DNA of 64,000 nt from Isochrysis galbana (GCA_018136815.1 JADDIW010000059.1:1-64000), one strand, 5' to 3'. Numbered from the stretch's first letter, positions 51,973-63,992 are shown. Numbers and translations are program-made. The notes: generated by a model not told the origin, from the sequence alone.

Positions 51973-54900
51973 ATGCTGAAGCGCACGGTGCTCGCTCCCC
52001 GTGATGGGAACCGCGTCACTGGCGCGACGGCTCGCAAGAAGACTGATGCTGCCAAGAGGAAGGAGGGCGGCGTCGCGGCCGCGGCCAAGGGAGAGATCGT
52101 CTCGCATAAGACGGCGTCATCAGGCGCTGTAGGCGATGGCTGTCTCTTCTTCGATCCATCTGCGGAGACCAAGGAGAAGGAGTCCATCGTCGCCTGGATC
52201 AACTTCGTCCTGGGATCGGAGCGCCCCGCAGCCGACGACGGGATCTGCTGCTCTGATCTCGCTCATGCTAGGTGGGAGGCTCGTCGAACTTCCGAGCGCT
52301 TGTACCAGACCTTCTATCGACTTCATCGGTCGGAGGAGCTCCGGCCCAAGCTGGCGCGCCTGGACGCCTGTACTGATGAGGGCTCACTTAATGTGCGAGA
52401 ACCACTGCATCTGGGCGCCGATGTCGGTCTGCGAGGTGAGCGCCTCAGTGGCCAGCTGCCTCGCCCCCTGAAGGCTGCGGCATGTCTGTATGATCGCATG
52501 CGAGCTGCTGACTCGTAACCCCCCAACCGTCGCAGACAATCTGCTGAACCTGCTGAGCTGTTTTTCGCCCGCATGGCTCCGCCCTGCTGCCGAGGCAGTG
52601 GTGCGCGAGCGCATGGCTGCAGATACGCCTGACGAGGTTGCTGTCCGCCGGTTTGTTGATCGGCGTGTTCTTGCTCCAGCAGCAATTGAGATCAAGCATC
52701 AGGAGGGGATGCACCCTGCCGAAGCCGGACGATTGCGTAAGCAGCAGAGCCGTCAGATGGTCAACACCCTCATTGTCAAGCGCATACTCCATCTAATCAT
52801 TCTCCTGGACAGCGCATGCATCGGAAAAGTTGGCCCAGCTCATTGCTGCTTGTTTGAGCTGGATTCCTCCATCAAATCGACGAAGGAAATGGTGAGACAT
52901 GCCCACGTCTGGGGGCTTGTGCCTCTTATCCTCTTCTTCACCGGTGCGGTGCCGGGACCGCTTTATGATCATGACGGCCCCCAACACTATCCTATTCCAG
53001 GTCTTGGAATTCTCTCGCAGCTACCTCTCGGCAAAGGGGGACATTCTAAAACAGTTATCGGCCCTAGGGCTGAGTCTCTCAGTAATTCAGCGGCCCTCGG
53101 ACGAGTTTGTGTACACCATCTCATCGACCGACATGCTCGCCGCTGAAATGCGTGATGGCGCCCGTCTCTGCCGCCTCCTCGAGACTATCTCCAGCCGTTT
53201 CTCGGTCAAAAGCCTCACCCTATCTGGTCCCGTCCGCTTGCCCGCTGGCTCACGCTTGCAAAAAATTCACAATGTCAGCATGGCTCTTGCAGCTCTCGGA
53301 GCTTCGGGAGCTACCGGCTGGGGCGATGCGGCTGCACAGCACGCCGCAACAAGACGTGTGGTTGAAGGCGACGTACATACCGTACTCAAGGTAATCTGGG
53401 CGCTTGTGGAGGACATTGTCATCCCTGAACTAGCCCCACCTGCACGTCTGCGGAAAGAGATCCGACGGGTGGAGCACAAGCATGCGGCTCAACCGCCGCA
53501 TGATGCGTTCGCAATGCGTTCGAGCGCCCAGCTGCTGCAACGATGGGCGGCTGCAGTGAGCAGCAGCCGCAACGTGACATCGTCGTCCTCCACAGATGGC
53601 ACAAGCCTCCTTGCAATTATTGCCTATTATGCGCCAATGCTTCTACCTGTGACGCCGGATGGGGCAGAACAGCCAGCTGCTGACGACCTCTTCGCTCTGG
53701 CGACCACCTCGCTCGGCTGCATTCCAAATCTGATTGGTTCGACAGGGGGTGGACGAGTGACGGTCCTCACTCTTGCGCATCTCTTTTGCCGACTCATGGA
53801 GATCAGCGAGCACGCCGCTGCAGCTACAGCATTGCAGCGTGCTTGGCGAGTGCGCGGGGCTGGGCCCACTGTTGTTTCATTGCGTACTGAGCTGGCGGCT
53901 GTCGAGGCTTCACCCCGTGTGCCATCGGCTGCCGTCCTCGCCGCGCGCGAGGAGCTGCGCAAGGCTGCCGATGAGGAGGCTGTGCTTCTTCGCCAACTTG
54001 AGGAAGCAAGCGCTGCAGTTGGCGCACGCAACGAGACATCAGATCACACGCTGGCTCCTCATGAGGCACCTGCAGAGAATCACAATACCGATGTGGCCAT
54101 CACACGTGGAAAAGCTAACGATGAGGTTCTGGGCGCCCCAGCCGATCAAGCCATAAACGAAATGCCAACGCAAAGTGATCAACCGGATGAATCACAATCG
54201 TCCAATCTGCAAGGACCCTCTTTCGACGAGATGAACTCGTCTGCCTGCAACTCTAAGGAGTTGCAAGATATTTCAGGCGAGGCCGCTCGCCAAGATGAGA
54301 TAGCTGCGTCGGTCAGCCTCATCGAGGCCGAAACGCAGAAATCGGCCGAGGCAGAATTCGCCCGTCTGCGTGAAGTGGCGGAGGCGGAGGCGGAGGAGCG
54401 CGCGGCGGAAGCTAGGCGCGCTGCTTACCTTGAAGCCGCTGAAGCAGAGACTCGCCGTCGCGAAGCAGAGTCGGCTGCTGCCACGGCGGCCCTGAAGCAT
54501 GCGCAGGCGGCGGCCGCCGCAGCGGCGGCCGATGCTCGCAAACAGGCCGAAGCCGAAGCCGAGGCTCGTGCTGCCAAGGTTCATGCGGAGGCCTTGCGAC
54601 AAGCGGCGCAACGCGCCGCTGAAGCGGTAGCAATGCGTGAACGCGCCGCAGCGGAGGCGGTACGAGCACGCGCTGCTGAGGCGGCCGAGCGAGCTGCTAG
54701 GGAAGCTGCTGAGGAGGCAGTGCGATCGGCGACTGCCGAGCGTGAAGCCGTGGAGCGCGATCTTGCAGTGGCTCGTGGCGAGGCAGAAACTCTCCGACGA
54801 GACGCGGAATCAGCCCAGGAGGCGCGTGAGCAAGCAGCTACCGCTTGGGCTGAAGCTGCCCGTGCGGCTGAACAAGCACGCCGAGAGGCAGCCAATGCCT

Positions 54901-57900
54901 CAGCGGCAGAATCGGCGGCACGTGTAGCCACTGAAGAGTTGGGACGTGTACGAGCTCAGCTAGAATCCGCCGCAACTCTTGCACACTCGGACGTGGCACC
55001 GCGGCACCGCGTTACAAGCAGTCCCGTCACGCCTGCTTGTGGCGACGACGTCCGCAGCGTCCCCAGCTCCGCTCCCGAACGTGGTGCATATTGGCGAGTC
55101 GCTGGACCACGCGAGGTGTCGTTGATGGCCTCCATTGAGCTTGCGGAAGAGCTGCACGCTCGCCTAGGCTGGGCTGCGGATGAACACCACGCTCAAAAGT
55201 CGGCGCTCGCTGCAGCTCGCAGAGAGGCTGAGGAGCGTGCGATGGCACTAGAAGCTGCTCTCGAGGCTCTGCGCAGCGAACACACTGCTGCCTTGCACAG
55301 TCTTGAGGTTGAGCGTGAGGTGATGTCAGCTGCTCGGGCGCAGACCGAGGCAGAATTCGCCGAGTTCATGGCACAAACGACACACACGCGTGCCCAGTCC
55401 GAAATACAGATCAGATCGTTGCGAGAGCAAGTTTGCTTAGCGGAGGCTGCAGCGGCAGAGGCTCGCCGGACGTTGGAAGCAGAGGTGGCCTCAGCGCTCG
55501 CGGCTGTCTCGGAGAGAGAGAGCTGGCTAAAGGAGCGCGCAGCCTCTGAAGCGGCGTTGGTGGCTCAGGTTGCTCAAGCCCAAACTGAGTTGACTTGTGC
55601 CCGTGAAGAAGCAGCTCTTTTGCTACAAGGGGCGCGAGCGGAGGCCCAACGTCTCTCGATCGAGGTGAATGCTCACGCTTGCGAGCTTGCGCACGTGGAG
55701 GGAGATGTTGAGCGCCTGTTGCAGGTTGTTTCGGCACGTGATTCGGCTCTTGCCGCGGCGGTTGCGGCGGCAGCTGAGGCGAGCACGAAGGCAGCGGACG
55801 CTGCTGCAGAGTCATTGGCAGCATTGCAAGCCGCAGCCGCGCGCGAAGCCGAGCTTGACGAGGTGGCGGCATCGCTGCGCCTTGCCCTTGAAGCCGAGGA
55901 GCGGTCCCGGCAATCGGCGATGGAGGAAATCGCCACGCGTGAAACCACGCAAGGGGAGCTGCGCGCCCAACTGGCCGAGTCGGTCGCCATTCGCACCAAG
56001 GCGGAAGAGGCGGCAACCACAGCTAGGATCCACATGTCCATCGCAAACGAAGCCGCTGAGAAGGCAGCCGAGCGAGAATCGGAACTTCAGCGTGAACTTG
56101 AGATTGCCCGCGCCGAAGCCTACGCTTCCCGTTCACAACTACAAGGGCTCGAGGCGGTCTTTGACGAGGAGAGGGCCACTCGCAGCACTGTTGATGAGGC
56201 CCGTTCGCGAGTGCAAGCCGAGACGACAGCCACTGCTTCACTTCGGTTCGAGGTCGAACATCTTGAAGCCGCTCTTCGCGATGAGACAAACCTGCGGAGC
56301 ATCGCTGAGGAGACGGCGGGTCAGAAGATCAAGGAACTTGAAATTGCGATGGACGAGGCGAGGCGCCTGAAACGCATTGCCGAAGATGAGGCCGATTTGA
56401 AAGCGTCTTCCCGCGCGATGATTGACGAACTCCAAGTTGCCCTCGAAGCTGAACGGAACGCCCGCCGCGCCACCGAGGAGCAGGCTGGTGAAGAGCTGTC
56501 TTTGGCTCGTGCAACGATCGATGAGCTCACTGCTGCCCTTGCACATGAGAAGGGCGAGCGACTTTCAGCGGAGCGAGCAGTAATGATGGAGAACGCGTCC
56601 ATTAGTTCCCACGCCGAGGAGCTTGAAAGTCTTATCGCGGATGCCAAGGCATCGGCCCGAGCTGAATCGGAGAGGCTCAACACTGCTCTTGAGGGAGAGC
56701 GAAGTTTGCGCCATGATGCTGGGTTGGCGGCGGAGAAGGCGATTGCGTCGGCACGGGCTGAAGTCGAGAGGCTTCACACTGTACTTGAGAAAGAGCGGGA
56801 CGCGCGCTGTGCCGCCGAGTTGTCAACGCAGACGGCACGTGCTCAACTCGAGCAGCTTGCTGCTGCCCTCAAAGACGAGAAGGGTCTACGTATGGTCGCA
56901 GAACAGGCAGCAGATGAGGAGAAGGAGGCCAATCGTGCCCGAATTGACGAACTAGAACTGGACTTAGAAGCAAGTAGAAACATGCTTCGCTGTGCAGATG
57001 AGAGGGTGGTGATGGCTGAGCAACTCGTCGTCTCGATACGTGCGGAAGTCGAGAGTGCCGCGGAAAAGGCGGCGGCGGCGGGTCTAGAAGCCGAGTCGGC
57101 GCATGCGGAGGCTGAGGCAGCTGTTCAGGAAGCTGCCGCGGTGGCAGCGCGTGAGGTCACCGTGGCGCGCGCAAAGGTGGACTCGGCCGCCGAAGAAGTC
57201 AAGGTTGCACAGATTGAGTTGGCACTCCTTCGCGAGGAAATCGCACAGGTAGACGAAAATCTCGACGAGGAGGAAGGCATGCGTTGCACTGCTCAATCGC
57301 GGGTTGGGCAGTTGGAATCCGATGCTTTCGAGTTAAAGCTTGCACGGGAGCAGCTTCTTGCATCCGAGATGGAAATTCACGCATTAAATTCAAAGGTTCA
57401 GGAGCTACAAGTTGCTTTGGAGAACGAGCGTCGGGAACGCCTTGCAGCCCAAGCCCAACTTGCGGAAGGCAACTTGAAATTTTCCGCCTTCCAGGAGGAA
57501 AGCGAGTCTCGCCGCCGCGATTTGGTGAGCGCGCAGACCGACGCCGAGGCGCAACATATGACCACCATTGATTGTTGCAAATCTGAAGTAAACGTGCTTA
57601 TGGAGGCGCTCGCACATGAAACGAATCTACGCGCCGCAGCACACGCTGAGATCGTGCAGCTCATTGATCAAGAGATTGGCATGCGCGCCGCTATGGATGA
57701 CGAATTCATGAACGCTGCCGTTCGTGATGCCACTCGGCGCAAAGAAGAGGCGGAGGCAGATGCGGCCAATGCTATCGCTGACCTTCGTCAAACTCAGCGT
57801 ATGTTGGAAGACGAGATGAGCGCGCTCGACGCTGCTGTGGCCGCGGAGGTGGCTACGCGCAATGCCCTTGGTGCAGCTGAAGAGGCCCATGACTCCATTG

Positions 57901-59825
57901 TTGCTGAACTTGCTATAGAAAGGGCAGCACGCCGACAGGCCGAATCCGCGATGAACGAATCTTCCAAGTTCCTACAACAAGCTCAGGCGAGTTTGAGAGC
58001 AGCTCAAGCCCAAGCAGCTGCGGAAGCGTCCAACGTCGAGACACTAATGGCTGAGCTGGAAATTTTGCGATCAATGGTGTTCGACGAGATCCGTGCCAAG
58101 CAGGCGGCACGGGCGCGGGCACGGGTGGCGACCGAGACCGGGATGCTCACTGCTAAGCGTGAAGGTCGTTCACGCGCCCCCGTGCTTGAAACCACAGTAA
58201 CGGCCTGTGCCAAGCAAAGCAGTAGTGCGCCACGCGAGCTGGTTGGCGTAACACGCTACGAGGCCGCCGCGAACGGCGGTAGCGTTGACGAGGTGGTGGG
58301 CGACACGAGCCACCGCATGCAGGGTGCGTTGCGATGCGCCCTTGAGGATTTACAAGACGAGGCGGACGCTCGCGCAGCCGCCGAGACGGCTGTGGCACAA
58401 GTGCATGCCACTGCGATGGCTGACGCGCGCGCGCAGGCAGAGGTCATCACCCAATTGGCAGCGTCCGCGGCCGAGAGCGAGGGAGGCCGTCTAGCAGCGG
58501 AAGCGGCGCTCGAGTCCGCAAAAGTCGAGCTTGACACTCGTACCAGGGAGCTCGATGTTGCTCGTTCCCAACTTTCGGCCTATCGGCAGGATTTGGAATC
58601 CTGCCTGTGTGAATTGGAGACTGCCAAGGAAGACCTGGCGTCAAGCAAGCGCGACAAACAAGTCGCTGCTCACGAGGCTTCTGCCTATGGGAATGCCGAT
58701 TTGGAGAGCACAGCAACCCCTGCTGCGGTGGCATCGGCGGTCCACGCGGCTGTGACTCACACGCAAGAGGTTGCGTTCTCGAATCAGTGCAGTATTGTGG
58801 AGGAAGCCATGGCGCATGCGCGCGAGACGGCGTTGCGAGAAGCACAAGAAAGGAGTGCCATCGAGGTTTCAGCAATGCGTGAAGAGGTGGAATCGCTCCG
58901 CTCCAATCTGATTGCCGAGATTGAAGCGCATGCTGCCGCGAGGAAAGAGCTGCGATTCACACGTAACGCCCTTCATGTTGTGGAACTTAACGCTAGGTCT
59001 CGAATTCCGACAAGTGAATCGTTGGCGAAGGAGGAAGTTGAGTTGGTAGCTGAGATGGCCGCCGAGGCTGCGACCTCCTGCGTTGCTCGTGAGCGCAACT
59101 CGCTTGGGGAGAGCTCCCGCAGCTCTCAGAGTGCGGCTGGTATGGAAGCAATGATCAAGGAGCATGATGCTTTACTCCGCTCAGTGGAGGCATGCATTCA
59201 CGCTAACGCACGCGAGGCGGATGCAACTCGTGAACGTACCAATGCTCACGCTGCAGTCATAGATGCGGTCCGCGCAAGGCTCGAGGCTGTCGAACTCGCA
59301 GTATCGCATCCGATATCAGCTTCTTGCTCTGGGAACGTTGCGTCCCTTCCTTCATCGCGAGACGAGATAGCAAATTTGCTCATTCGCGACACCCTCGCAG
59401 CGCTTTCAACCCAGCAATCGAAGCTCTTGACGGAGGTGCACGCGCTGAGTACTAGTGTCGTGCGTCTGGAAGGACGCACCAACGCAGCCCAAGCAGTACT
59501 CGCAACAGATGCGCCGCGGGATATATCAAAGCGGTTAAGCTTGGTGCATCGTTACGTTGAAGATCAGCGGATTTGTCTAGCGGCACTTTGCGCACGCGCG
59601 AGCGAGCTCTCGTCCGCGTTGTCGGCAGGCGGGTCGGTCCAAGATCTATTGGACGATGACAACTCGAGTATCGCGGAGCATTTCAGCACTGCGGTTGATG
59701 CGCAAGCGCCATGGTGGACGTTGTGCCCGCTCGGCGCCAGCCAAGTTGAACAAGAAGTCGGAGACTCCGAGCCGGCTGATTCTAGCTTAAGCGACGAGCC
59801 GTCTAATAATATCCTCGTGGAGTGA
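51973..59825 (+). CDS. ASPM/abnormal-spindle homologue with a giant coiled-coil C-terminus
   Basis: Three exons, 51973-52435, 52536-52891 and 53001-59825, with introns of 100 and 109 bp (frame verified across both), give 2,547 aa. ASPM landmarks appear in order: IVAWINFVLGS (~72), LHLGADVGLR|DNLLNLLSCF followed by SPAWLRPAAE (~145-175), KRILHLIILLD, a first calponin-homology region (STKEM|VLEFSRSYLSAKGD; PSDEFVYTI; RLQKIHNVSMALAALG), and a second one (~446-540; LLQRWAAA, ALATTSLGCIPNLI). One IQ-like helix follows (TALQRAWRVRG, ~550). In animals dozens of IQ motifs come next; here residues ~580-2,400 are Ala/Glu-rich coiled coil instead. ASPM focuses microtubule minus ends at spindle poles. 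A pole or centrosome scaffold role is inferred. Confidence 0.9.
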
Positions 59826-60024
59826 AAGGGCTGGTGCTGTCGCTTTGCGTCCCTTTGCCGGGAGGAAATCCTTTTACATCGCTTAACAACATATGTCTGA
59901 ATTTTGTGTGATCGTACGATCTTCAGTACTCTCATCCCTATAGCGCAACCCAATAGGAGGCACGTTACGTGTTACGTTGGCAGTCAGCGACGTCGCGTAG
60001 TAGATGGTAAATTCAATTTTATTC

Positions 60025-60276
60025 AACTATCGATAGAACTATATGGGCATGGAGCGCACGCCGCTTCCCCTCCTACCCCTATCTGTTGCCGTCCAGGCCG
60101 CCAACGCTAAGGTCTTGTTCCGTCGAATGTGAATATGATATGAATATGGGGCATCACTCAATTGAGCCATCAAATGCCCATAGTCCGTTTACAATAATAC
60201 TCGCCGAATATGTTACCTTCGTCGTCTTCCTTTCCCGCCCCCCATCATTCGAAAGAGGCAACAGTACACAGTGCGA
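60025..60276 (+). mobile_element. LINE-family 5' fragment (hairpin CTATCGATAG)
   Basis: It begins AACTATCGATAG, then ATGG at 60049 and a stem GGAGCGCACGCCGCTTCC. ATTTTATTCAA occurs just before the element and again near 60277, a possible 11-bp target duplication. No coding frame of length follows. Confidence 0.5.
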
Positions 60277-60659
60277 CTGAATATGATTTTATTCAAGCGA
60301 GAAGCCCCCCCCCCCCCCGGGTCGTTCAACGTTAACTTCTGTTGTCTCCATTATTCGTATACAAAAAAATCGCCTTTCGCGTTCGAATTTTAGTGCCTTC
60401 ATGCTAGGGGCCTATCGGCCTATCGGATAGTGATCATATAAGTTGCGTGGGCGCAAAAATTACTGATTAGGCTATTAGGCTGCTCATTTGACCATTTGAC
60501 CTAGTTATAACAATGTGAAGCCGTTGTCTTCAAAGCTACCGGTAGTCTTCGTTGCGCCCCTTCTACCGCAGAGATATGTGAAGAAAGTGAATAGTGAATA
60601 GTCCTTGGTTCTACCGCAGAGATAGCCTACGGAGCAGGGCGGCAGAGCTTGGTTTAGAT

Positions 60660-60893
60660 GGCTCTCGTTGTTAGGGGGAACAAGATTTTACCTGTTCCCT
60701 ATCTCTGTGGCTGCTGGGGAGGCGAGGGCGGGGAGGCATGTCGACATCGTGCACTGGCGGGGCGGCAGCCTGCGAACGCTTCGGCTCCGGCGGCTATGGG
60801 CGGCCCTGTTTGGGGCTGTCGTGGCTCACGGTGGGGCCTCATAGAGGGGAGCCGTCGGCGCGTGCTCCATCGCTAAAACTATAACAATAGTCG
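60660..60893 (-). mobile_element. LINE-family 5' fragment, minus sense
   Basis: On the minus strand it starts near 60893 with GACTATTGTTATAGTTTTAG, then CGATGG (ATG at 60870) and GGAGCACGCGCC...GGCTCCCC. This is the same layout as the other 5' ends with yet another hairpin sequence. The left boundary is estimated. Confidence 0.5.
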
Positions 60894-60918
60894 TTTTTTC
60901 AGAGTTTAGATCGTATTA

Positions 60919-62136
60919 TTAAGTCAAAATGTGCACACACCCAGCCGAGTCCCCGACAGCGACAACTGGCGTGGTCCTGGCAGAAAATTCCTCGTCGTGT
61001 GCTCGTCTCGGCAATATGCTGAGTGCGGTTACTCGCACCGGCTTCTGCCCTGCCGAGGCCGCTGGTGGAAGCGACCAGCGTGAGAGCTCGGTCAAGTCAT
61101 TCGCATCGAGGCTTATGACCTCCCCGCCAGAGGTGCCGACGTGGACGCGGTCTTCGCCAGACATGTTAGGGCATTGGGCCACCACAAGTGATGTCATGCG
61201 TACAGCTTTGGCATCATTGCCGTCCATTTGGGCGGTAAGTGTGGGCAGAGCCTCTGACTCAAGCTCCCAAGCTATAGCACCACACTCCCCAGGATATACC
61301 ACGCTGCCGGCTGGATTGCGCCATCGGCGGACCCAACCATCGTACCCGCAGGAGAGAAGCGACCCCTTGTGAAAGGCTAGAGCCGTAACTCTCTCGTCTT
61401 GATGGCCAATCCACCACGCGGATGGTGTCTGCTTCAGCTCACTCGCGCTGATCATCTCCCTGGTGCTCCACACACGTATGGCACCATCAATCGATCCACA
61501 TGCAAGAGCTTCCTCCTCAGAGCCGTGCGTGAGACATAGAATGTCGTGAGAACGCTCACAGATGTCTCCGTCTTCGTAGACGGCAAGCTCAGCCTCGGGG
61601 GCAAGAGGGAGAGAGGACACCAATGCCACTTCGGATCGGACAGCTTGTAGAGGCCAGCTTACGATCCGATTGCAGCCGATCGAATGAATGCGGCACGGCT
61701 GGCGAGCACCGTGGCGTGCGCTGGCAAACGTAAGCGAGCGCACCCAGCCAGTGTGCAGAAATTCCGAGTGGAGAGGGTGGTCTGATCTGATGCGCCGCTC
61801 TGCGCCATCCGGCGCAGCTAAGAGGTGCCAGAAGCTCAGCCTGCGGCTGAAGCTGCCAGCGACAAGTAGGCACGACCCCTCGTCGTAACTCGCGGCAGCT
61901 AGCGAGAAGGTAGCGCCCTGCTCGGCCTGAAGGCTCTCTTGAAGCTGGAGCTTGCCTCCCTCATCGTGTGCCCATAGCCTAACGCAGCCGTCATAGCCGC
62001 CTGAGGCGAGGAGGGGCGCGCCGCCGAGAAGACCAGCCGCCAAACTGAGGACAGCGCCGCGCGAATGCGCCTGCACCGACGTCACGGGCGTCAGGCCCGC
62101 CACAGCCGCGAGGATGGCGGCGGCGGCGAGGGCCAT
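60919..62136 (-). CDS. WD40-repeat protein
   Basis: Single exon as modelled, 405 aa, starting MALAAAAILAAVAG. WD40 blades are visible: SVQAHSRGAVLSLAAG with LASGGYDGCVRLWAHD; LVAGSFSRRLSFWHLL; LACGSIDGAIRVWSTR; GHQDERVTALAFHKGSLLSC followed by GYDGWVRRW; a last blade ends VVAVGDSAGCVHIL. Five to seven blades should close into a propeller, an adaptor surface for protein complexes. The specific partner cannot be named. The frame is open upstream to a pyrimidine-rich acceptor-like sequence (CCTTTCCCCATCAG|GTGGCG, ending near 62158), so an upstream exon may exist and the hydrophobic start could be internal. Confidence 0.8.
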   Translation of the reverse strand: MALAAAAILAAVAGLTPVTSVQAHSRGAVLSLAAGLLGGAPLLASGGYDGCVRLWAHDEGGKLQLQESLQAEQGATFSLAAASYDEGSCLLVAGSFSRRLSFWHLLAAPDGAERRIRSDHPLHSEFLHTGWVRSLTFASARHGARQPCRIHSIGCNRIVSWPLQAVRSEVALVSSLPLAPEAELAVYEDGDICERSHDILCLTHGSEEEALACGSIDGAIRVWSTREMISASELKQTPSAWWIGHQDERVTALAFHKGSLLSCGYDGWVRRWRNPAGSVVYPGECGAIAWELESEALPTLTAQMDGNDAKAVRMTSLVVAQCPNMSGEDRVHVGTSGGEVISLDANDLTELSRWSLPPAASAGQKPVRVTALSILPRRAHDEEFSARTTPVVAVGDSAGCVHILT

Positions 62137-62661
62137 CCCCGTCGAGCTCGACGCCACCTGATGGGGAAAGGGAGGAATAGGAACACGGGGAAGAAGAGGA
62201 GTCCAGGATTGGCACTATTCGGTCTTCTTATCTATTTCTGGTTTCAAGGTTGCAGCAGGGCCTCCGTTCCAACGTTCGTACTCCTACGTATCCATAAATA
62301 TATATGATCTCCTAAGAAGCTAAGAATCTGACCATGACAGTTTCGATGCAATACCGGGGGTGGGGGAATGGAAGCTGGGGGAGAGGCGGAGAGAGAGATC
62401 TGTGGGGGGTGGGGGGACGCGGGGGGAAGCAAAAGACGGAATCAGAAGAGAGGACTCCCAGAGAAACACGAGAAGAGGGAGGGAGAGAGGGAGAGAGGGA
62501 GAGAGAGAGAGAAGAGAGAAGGGGGGGGGGGGGGGGGGGGGGGTCGGGGGAGGAGGGAGGGAGGGAGGGAGGGAGGGAGAGAGGGGGGAGAGAGAGAGAG
62601 AGAGAAGAGAGAGGAGAGAAGAAGGGAGAGAAGGAGAGAGACAGAGACAGAGACAGAGAGT

Positions 62662-62703
<42 letters not shown>
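62137..62703. repeat. Shared upstream region with GA tract
   Basis: Lies between the divergent WD40 and DUF493 genes. A GA/G-rich tract runs from ~62360 to 62703, with ~20 uninterrupted G at 62521-62542 and (GA)n directly before the DUF493 start codon. Frames through it (Arg-Glu repeats) are artefacts. Confidence 0.8.
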
Positions 62704-62704
<1 letters not shown>

Positions 62705-63423
62705 TGGGCGGCGCTCGCCTCTCCTCGCTGCTGTTGGTGGCAGCGTCCGCTGGGATTGCGCGGTGCTGGTGCGGTGTGGGCATCCAGGCAGCTCGTCGGC
62801 GCGCCCCTCCATGCATTGCCGCTTCCGACGACGTCCTGCGCGGGCTCGTGGAGCAGGCAGATGCTGCTGCAGATAGGATTCTTGAGGAGGAGGTTGAGGC
62901 GCAGCAGCAGCAGAGGCCAGCTGCGGCTGGGGGCGAGGGCGGGGACGAGGGCAAGGGCGGGGGCGAGGGCGGGGGGGAGGTTTTGTGCAACGGCGCCACC
63001 GTAGTTAGTGAGCTCACCGCCGCTGAGGGTGCTGAGCCACTCACGGCGCGCTTCAAGATGAAGATGAAGGCGCTGCAGGGCAAGTACTCGCTTACAGACG
63101 AGAAGGGCGATACTGAGCGCAACGAGGGAGCGATCACCGAGGGACTCATCGGGTTCCCATGCAACATGCCCATGAAGGTGGTCGTCAACGCGCCTACTTC
63201 TGACGAGCTCCGATCGGTCGACAGCAACTTGCAGGGTTTGGTGGACTCTATCTGTGAGACATGTGAAGCTGAGGGCATGCCCGCAAATGACCTCGCCATC
63301 ACACCGCGACTAGGCGGGAAAGTAGTCTCTCTCGCCTTTGTTATTCGTGCCGAGTCGGCTGCCGGCCTGTCTCAATTGCGAGAGAAGCTCCGCGCCGACT
63401 CGCGAGTGCGTATGGTCTTTTGA
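62704..63423 (+). CDS. DUF493 (YbeD-like) domain protein, probably organellar
   Basis: Single exon, 239 aa, starting MGGARLSSLLLVAASAGIAR. The N-terminal 35 residues (hydrophobic core, then an Arg-rich segment QAARRRAPPC) could be a signal peptide plus transit peptide, as used for plastid import in algae with secondary plastids. A Gln/Gly/Glu-rich linker follows. The C-terminal ~90 residues (FPCNMPMKVVVNAPTSDELR; VDSICETCEAEG; PRLGGKVVSLAFVIRAES) match the compact alpha/beta DUF493/YbeD fold (V-x-x-x-R-x-S-x-x-G-K-Y/V-x-S type). YbeD-like proteins are small ACT-like proteins whose role is poorly known, so no function is assigned. Confidence 0.75.
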
Positions 63424-63650
63424 GGCGAGACCCGGTCCACCCCATTCCGCAAGCTGTGAGGGCATCCCAAATGTGATCCAGGCCCAGTTACAATTGGCAC
63501 GACAACACAATGTGATGACTTCATCCGTCCTGACCGTGCCGATGTCTTTCATGCCCTCGTTCAACCTGATTCAATCGTAGTCTTTCTGCTCACGTTCGAT
63601 CACAAGGAGGCGCTGTATCTGCTTGAGCCTGAGCGAGCATGGCGCTTATT
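63424..63650. other. 3' flank of the DUF493 gene
   Basis: No feature recognised. Confidence 0.4.
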
Positions 63651-63992
63651 CTACTTGAGGTCGGTCCATGATGAGCGCTTCCTATTTCCTTTGAACCGAA
63701 GTCCGATCAGAGTTTTAGTCCCTTGAGGTGCTCCAATTTGAACCTTTGTTGGCGTAGCTTTCTCCTCCCCCAGTTTCAGCTGCCGGCACATTTCTTTCCG
63801 GGTTGCTGCATCCAATCCGTGTGCATTGGATGACACCACTGCTCTAGATAGGGGAGGCAACGCCGCACAGGTTAACTTGCTGCCTTTTGCAAGGGACATA
63901 CACACCTGTTTGGCATCTGTCTGCATGTCTACCTCATGCACGCATACCGAAGCACAGGTTTTACGATGGGAGGATAATGATTTGCGCAGCAA
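63651..63992 (-). CDS. Possible 3' exon of a gene running off the window
   Basis: A 113-codon minus-strand frame ends at 63651 with a basic tail (RFKGNRKRSSWTDLK). It has a balanced composition, unlike the shadow frames. It includes SLAKGSKLTCAALPPLSRAV and GLDAATRKEMCRQLKLGEEK. No family is recognised. It may be the last exon of a gene lying mostly beyond the right edge, convergent with DUF493, or a chance frame. Confidence 0.3.
   Translation of the reverse strand: MLRKSLSSHRKTCASVCVHEVDMQTDAKQVCMSLAKGSKLTCAALPPLSRAVVSSNAHGLDAATRKEMCRQLKLGEEKATPTKVQIGAPQGTKTLIGLRFKGNRKRSSWTDLK

Larger units (their letters stand above)
59826..60918. other. Intergenic region with LINE-family 5' ends and a short duplication
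   Basis: Holds two LINE-family 5' ends in opposite orientation (60025 plus, 60893 minus). A 16-bp direct duplication, TTCTACCGCAGAGATA, at about 60563 and 60609 encloses only ~30 bp. There is a C run at ~60307-60320. No conserved gene is visible. Confidence 0.55.

Noticed and set aside
54273-58875. Many antisense frames of 60-200 codons opposite the ASPM coiled coil
   Set aside because: They are shadows of a GC-rich, repetitive coding strand, with Ala/Ser/Arg-biased composition and no domains.
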